Shown in pieces: positions 61,201 to 64,000 of a stretch of 64,000 nucleotides of DNA. The notes below the pieces were generated by a model that did not search any database, was not told where the DNA came from, and worked only from the letters and a program-made list of their open reading frames with translations. The translations under genes were made by a program, and so were the position numbers. Source of the stretch: Clostridia bacterium (GTDB lineage Bacteria; Bacillota; Clostridia; Oscillospirales; Acutalibacteraceae); NCBI GenBank assembly GCA_017467405.1, contig JAFTSH010000001.1, positions 165,542 to 229,541 of the forward strand, written 5' to 3'. How positions within the stretch are numbered: position 1 is the first letter of the stretch; every line of letters starts with the position of its first letter.

Positions 61201-63564
61201 TCAGTTGAGTTTTTCGAGATATTTCTTGATGTCCGAAACACCTGCGAGCTTGGCGTCACCTGCGATGAGGGTGGGAGCCTGCTTGATTCCGAGCGACTTG
61301 GCTCTTTCGGGCTCATCCTCAGCGTAGACCTTCTCGTACTTGACGCCGGCCTTATCGAGCAGGGAGGCGGCTATCTTGCAGTTGGGGCAGGTCTTGGTGG
61401 CGAAGAGGACGGGGGCAAAGGACTTGACCTCCTCAGCGGGCTTTTCAACCATAACGGGGGTGCACTCGCAAACGGTTCCCTCGTGACGGAGAACGGAATT
61501 CTCGATGTCGTAAACAAGGCGATCCTTGTACTCCTGCGACTTACCGTCGTTCCAGTTCTTTACGGGACGGTAGTAGCCGGTAATTCTCGAATAGACCTCG
61601 GTGTCGTTACCGCAGTGGGGGCAGGAGAAGTGCTCGCCTGCGATGTAGCCGTGATCGCGGCACACCGAATAGGTCGGGGAGAGGGTGTAGTAGGGAAGCT
61701 CGTAGTTCTCTGCGATCTTCCTTACGAGGGAAGCGGCGGACTTCCAGCTGGGGAGCTTCTCGCCGAGGAAGGCGTGGAAGACGGTTCCCGAGGTGTAGAG
61801 GGTCTGCAGCTTGTCCTGAATGTCGAGAGCCTCAAAGATGTCCGCGGTGTAGCCGACGGGCAGGTGGGAGGAGTTGGTGTAGTAGGGAGTTCCGTTCTCG
61901 TTGGCGGTGCGGATTCCGGGATAGCGCTTTACGTCGTGCTTGGCAAGACGGAAGGCGGTGGACTCTGCGGGGGTAGCCTCGAGATTGTACAGATCGCCGT
62001 ACTCCTCCTGATAGTCGGAGAGACGCTCACGCATATGGTTGAGAACCTGCTTGGTCCACTCCTGCGTCTCGGTGTGGGTCATGTCGGCCTTGAGCCACTT
62101 GGCGTTGAGACCGGCCTCGTTCATGCCCACCAGACCGATGGTCGAGAAGTGGTTGTTGAAGGTTCCGAGGTATCTCTTGGTGTAGGGATAGAGTCCCTCG
62201 TCGAGAAGTCTGGTGATGACGGTACGCTTGATCTTGAGGGAGCGGGCAGAGATGTCCATCATCCTGTCAAGGCGCTTGTAGAAGTCCTTCTCGTCCTCAG
62301 CGAGGAAGGCGATACGGGGGATGTTGATGGTAACGACGCCGATCGAGCCGGTGCTCTCACCGCTGCCGAAGAAGCCGCCCGACTTCTTGCGAAGCTCGCG
62401 GAGGTCAAGGCGCAGACGGCAGCACATCGAACGTACGTCGCTGGGCTCCATGTCGCTGTTGATATAGTTCGAGAAGTAGGGGGTGCCGTACTTTGAGGTC
62501 ATCTCAAAGAGGAGCTTGTTGTTCTCGGTCTCCGACCAGTCGAAGTCTGCGGTGATCGAGTAGGTGGGGATGGGATACTGGAATCCGCGGCCGTGGGCGT
62601 CGCCCTCGATCATGGTCTCGATGAAGGCGCGGTTGACCATGTCCATTTCCTTCTTGCAGTCCTTGTACTTGAAGTCCATCTCCTTGCCGCCGACGATAGC
62701 GTTGAGCTCGGCGAGGTCGGCAGGAACGGTCCAGTCAAGGGTGATGTTCGAGAAGGGAGCCTGCGTACCCCAACGGCTGGGAGTGTTTACGCCGTAGATG
62801 AAGGACTCAATGCACTTCTTGACCTGATCGTAGTCGAGGTTATCTGCCTTGACGAAGGGGGCAAGATAGGTATCGAAGGAGGAGAAGGCCTGAGCGCCTG
62901 CCCACTCGTTCTGCATGATTCCGAGGAAGTTGACCATCTGGTTGCAGAGGGTCGCAAGATGCTTGGCGGGAGCCGAGGTGATCTTGCCGGTAACTCCGCC
63001 GAGACCCTCCTGAATAAGCTGCTTGAGGGACCAGCCGGCGCAGTATCCGGTCAGCATCGAAAGATCGTGCAGGTGGATGTCGGCGTTGCGGTGTGCGTTG
63101 GCGATCTCGTCGTCGTAGATCTCGGAGAGCCAATAGTTAGCGGTGATGGCACCCGAGTTTGAAAGGATGAGTCCGCCGACCGAGTAGGTAACGGTGGAGT
63201 TCTCCTTTACGCGCCAGTCGTTGATCTTAACGTAGTTGTCGACGACCTCCTTGTAGTCGAGGATGGTCGAGGTCATGTTTCTGAGCTTTTCGCGCTGGCG
63301 GCGGTAGAGGATGTAGGCCTTGGCGACGTCGCCGTAGCCTGCCTGGCTGAGTACCGACTCAACGCTGTCCTGAATGTCCTCAACGGCGATGTGGAAATCT
63401 TTGATCTTGGGCTCAAAGTCAGCGGTGACCTTAAGGGCGATAAAATCGATCACGCTGTCGTTGTAGGCCTTTTCGCAAGCGTCGAAGGCCTGGATGATCG
63501 CATCTCTGATCTTGGCAATGTCGAAGTCGACGATCTTGCCGTCTCTTTTCATTACATTGTACAT
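61201..63564 (-). CDS. nrdD: Anaerobic (class III) ribonucleotide reductase NrdD with C-terminal glutaredoxin-like domain
   Basis: Glycyl-radical enzyme making deoxynucleotides without oxygen, 787 aa from ATG 63564 (ttgcggagg before it). The N-terminus is an ATP-cone (MKRDGKIVDFDIAKIRDAI). Catalytic cysteines lie in MCCRLRLDLREL. The zinc region is CRDHGYIAGEHFSCPHC, and the glycyl radical is predicted at Gly in SRITGYYRP. After residue 715 there is an added redoxin domain, VLFATKTCPNCKIAASLL (C726, C729), with the cis-Pro region KQAPTLI. Most NrdD use formate as reductant, while some subfamilies use a redoxin. The fusion plus adjacent trxB suggests the latter here. The activase gene nrdG lies upstream. 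Confidence 0.95.
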   Translation of the reverse strand: MYNVMKRDGKIVDFDIAKIRDAIIQAFDACEKAYNDSVIDFIALKVTADFEPKIKDFHIAVEDIQDSVESVLSQAGYGDVAKAYILYRRQREKLRNMTSTILDYKEVVDNYVKINDWRVKENSTVTYSVGGLILSNSGAITANYWLSEIYDDEIANAHRNADIHLHDLSMLTGYCAGWSLKQLIQEGLGGVTGKITSAPAKHLATLCNQMVNFLGIMQNEWAGAQAFSSFDTYLAPFVKADNLDYDQVKKCIESFIYGVNTPSRWGTQAPFSNITLDWTVPADLAELNAIVGGKEMDFKYKDCKKEMDMVNRAFIETMIEGDAHGRGFQYPIPTYSITADFDWSETENNKLLFEMTSKYGTPYFSNYINSDMEPSDVRSMCCRLRLDLRELRKKSGGFFGSGESTGSIGVVTINIPRIAFLAEDEKDFYKRLDRMMDISARSLKIKRTVITRLLDEGLYPYTKRYLGTFNNHFSTIGLVGMNEAGLNAKWLKADMTHTETQEWTKQVLNHMRERLSDYQEEYGDLYNLEATPAESTAFRLAKHDVKRYPGIRTANENGTPYYTNSSHLPVGYTADIFEALDIQDKLQTLYTSGTVFHAFLGEKLPSWKSAASLVRKIAENYELPYYTLSPTYSVCRDHGYIAGEHFSCPHCGNDTEVYSRITGYYRPVKNWNDGKSQEYKDRLVYDIENSVLRHEGTVCECTPVMVEKPAEEVKSFAPVLFATKTCPNCKIAASLLDKAGVKYEKVYAEDEPERAKSLGIKQAPTLIAGDAKLAGVSDIKKYLEKLN

Positions 63565-63607
63565 AAAAAATCCTCCGCAATATGATGTATGAATTTCGTG
63601 CTCACAC

Positions 63608-63636
63608 ATCATAACACAGAGGAATATATTTGTCAA
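63608..63636 (-). promoter_or_regulatory. Promoter of nrdD-trxB
   Basis: On the minus strand: TTGACA (63636-63631), 17-bp spacer, TATGAT (63613-63608). Confidence 0.82.
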
Positions 63637-63645
63637 TAGCAAAAC

Positions 63646-63659
63646 CACAATATATTGTG
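63646..63659 (-). promoter_or_regulatory. NrdR-box-like palindrome upstream of nrdD
   Basis: Perfect palindrome cacaatatattgtg, matching the NrdR consensus acaCwATATATwGtgt, ten bases upstream of the -35. A weaker half-match (acactatatac) lies at 63688-63698, overlapping the nrdG stop. NrdR normally binds paired boxes. Confidence 0.75.
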
Positions 63660-63690
63660 TTTCTGATAATAAATTTTAACTCGATATACA

Positions 63691-64000
63691 CTATATACCG
63701 CGTATTTCAACAACTTCAACAAAAGGAGCGGCAACCCGCTTCATCTCTTCGAGCAGGGAGGCGTCCGGCGGGGTAAGTCCCGAGCCGATTATATCACCCG
63801 AATCCTTGAAGCACTGCAGGAACCAGCGTTTCGCGCCCCGTATCCATTTTGCGGCGCCGAGGATGTCGTCAAGGGTGTGAAACTCGTTTACGACGGTGGT
63901 GCGGAACTCGTAGTCGGTCTTTCCGCTGAGCAAAATATCTCTTGACGCGGTGACGGGGCCCATATCAAAGGAGGGCAGACCGCAGGTGAGGGGGTATTTT
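63691..64000 (-). CDS. nrdG: Anaerobic ribonucleotide reductase activating protein NrdG, C-terminal part (extends beyond window)
   Basis: The minus-strand frame is open to the window edge and gives 102 codons plus stop. The visible part reads YPLTCGLPSFDMGPVTASRD, followed by KTDYEFRTTVVNEFHTLDD and GAKRWFLQCFKDSG. These match the C-terminal half of the TIGR02495-type (NrdG2) radical-SAM activase. The CxxxCxxC cluster motif would lie off the window. It probably installs the glycyl radical on NrdD, whose gene follows 126 bp downstream behind its own promoter. The ATG at 63963 is internal. Confidence 0.85.
   Translation of the reverse strand, partial: KYPLTCGLPSFDMGPVTASRDILLSGKTDYEFRTTVVNEFHTLDDILGAAKWIRGAKRWFLQCFKDSGDIIGSGLTPPDASLLEEMKRVAAPFVEVVEIRGI

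Overview
This window comes from the chromosome of an anaerobic Gram-positive bacterium of the class Clostridia, most likely an Oscillospirales/Ruminococcaceae-type gut organism. The evidence is two tRNA-sensing T-box leaders, a cobalamin riboswitch, the Firmicutes RNA-decay genes rny, ymdB and yhaM, a soj/spo0J pair, an oxygen-sensitive class III ribonucleotide reductase, sigma-A promoters of TTGACA/17 bp/TATAAT type, and a patch of palindromic intergenic repeats of the kind seen in that group. Base composition looks moderately GC-rich and fairly even by eye. No rRNA, tRNA, CRISPR array or transposase was seen.

Layout. 1-11.1 kb: a two-component system (response regulator cut by the window edge, then histidine kinase), a DUF1385 membrane protein with prmC, then recA-recX-rimO-pgsA, a cysteine T-box driving cysE-cysS, and a PfkB-family sugar kinase. 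11.6-21.7 kb: an orphan sugar-binding lipoprotein, thrS behind a threonine T-box, htpG, rny and ymdB, and a DUF1846 protein. 21.9-27.0 kb: gap, a PLP aminotransferase, secD and secF. 27.2-40.2 kb is mostly cell surface and envelope: a triplicated-domain surface protein, a kilobase of palindromic repeats, a Gpi18-like GT-C glycosyltransferase with hemW, secA, rpe, a beta-helix lipoprotein and an O-antigen-ligase-like protein.

40.5-52.5 kb is a compact one-strand phage-particle cluster in PBSX (xkd) gene order: terminase, portal, protease, capsid, connectors, contractile sheath and tube, LysM baseplate protein, hub, gp25/gp46-like proteins, baseplate J and a DUF2313 protein. It has no tape-measure gene, fibre, lysis, integrase, repressor or replication gene. 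The reading frames are intact and tightly coupled, which suggests a domesticated particle (PBSX-like or gene-transfer-agent-like) rather than random decay.

52.5-64 kb: a cobalamin-riboswitch operon (DUF4430 lipoprotein plus ECF S component), a NimA-like flavoprotein, an intact P1B-type ATPase homologue that has lost its main catalytic residues (phosphorylated Asp, TGES Glu, TGD Asp, GDGxND), parA-parB-yhaM, an unrecognised protein, and a class III ribonucleotide reductase unit in which NrdD carries a C-terminal glutaredoxin-like domain and is followed by trxB, with a palindromic NrdR-type box at its promoter and nrdG upstream.

The most notable items are the catalytically dead P-type ATPase, the tape-measure-less contractile particle cluster, the NrdD-redoxin fusion and the B12-controlled DUF4430/ECF pair.
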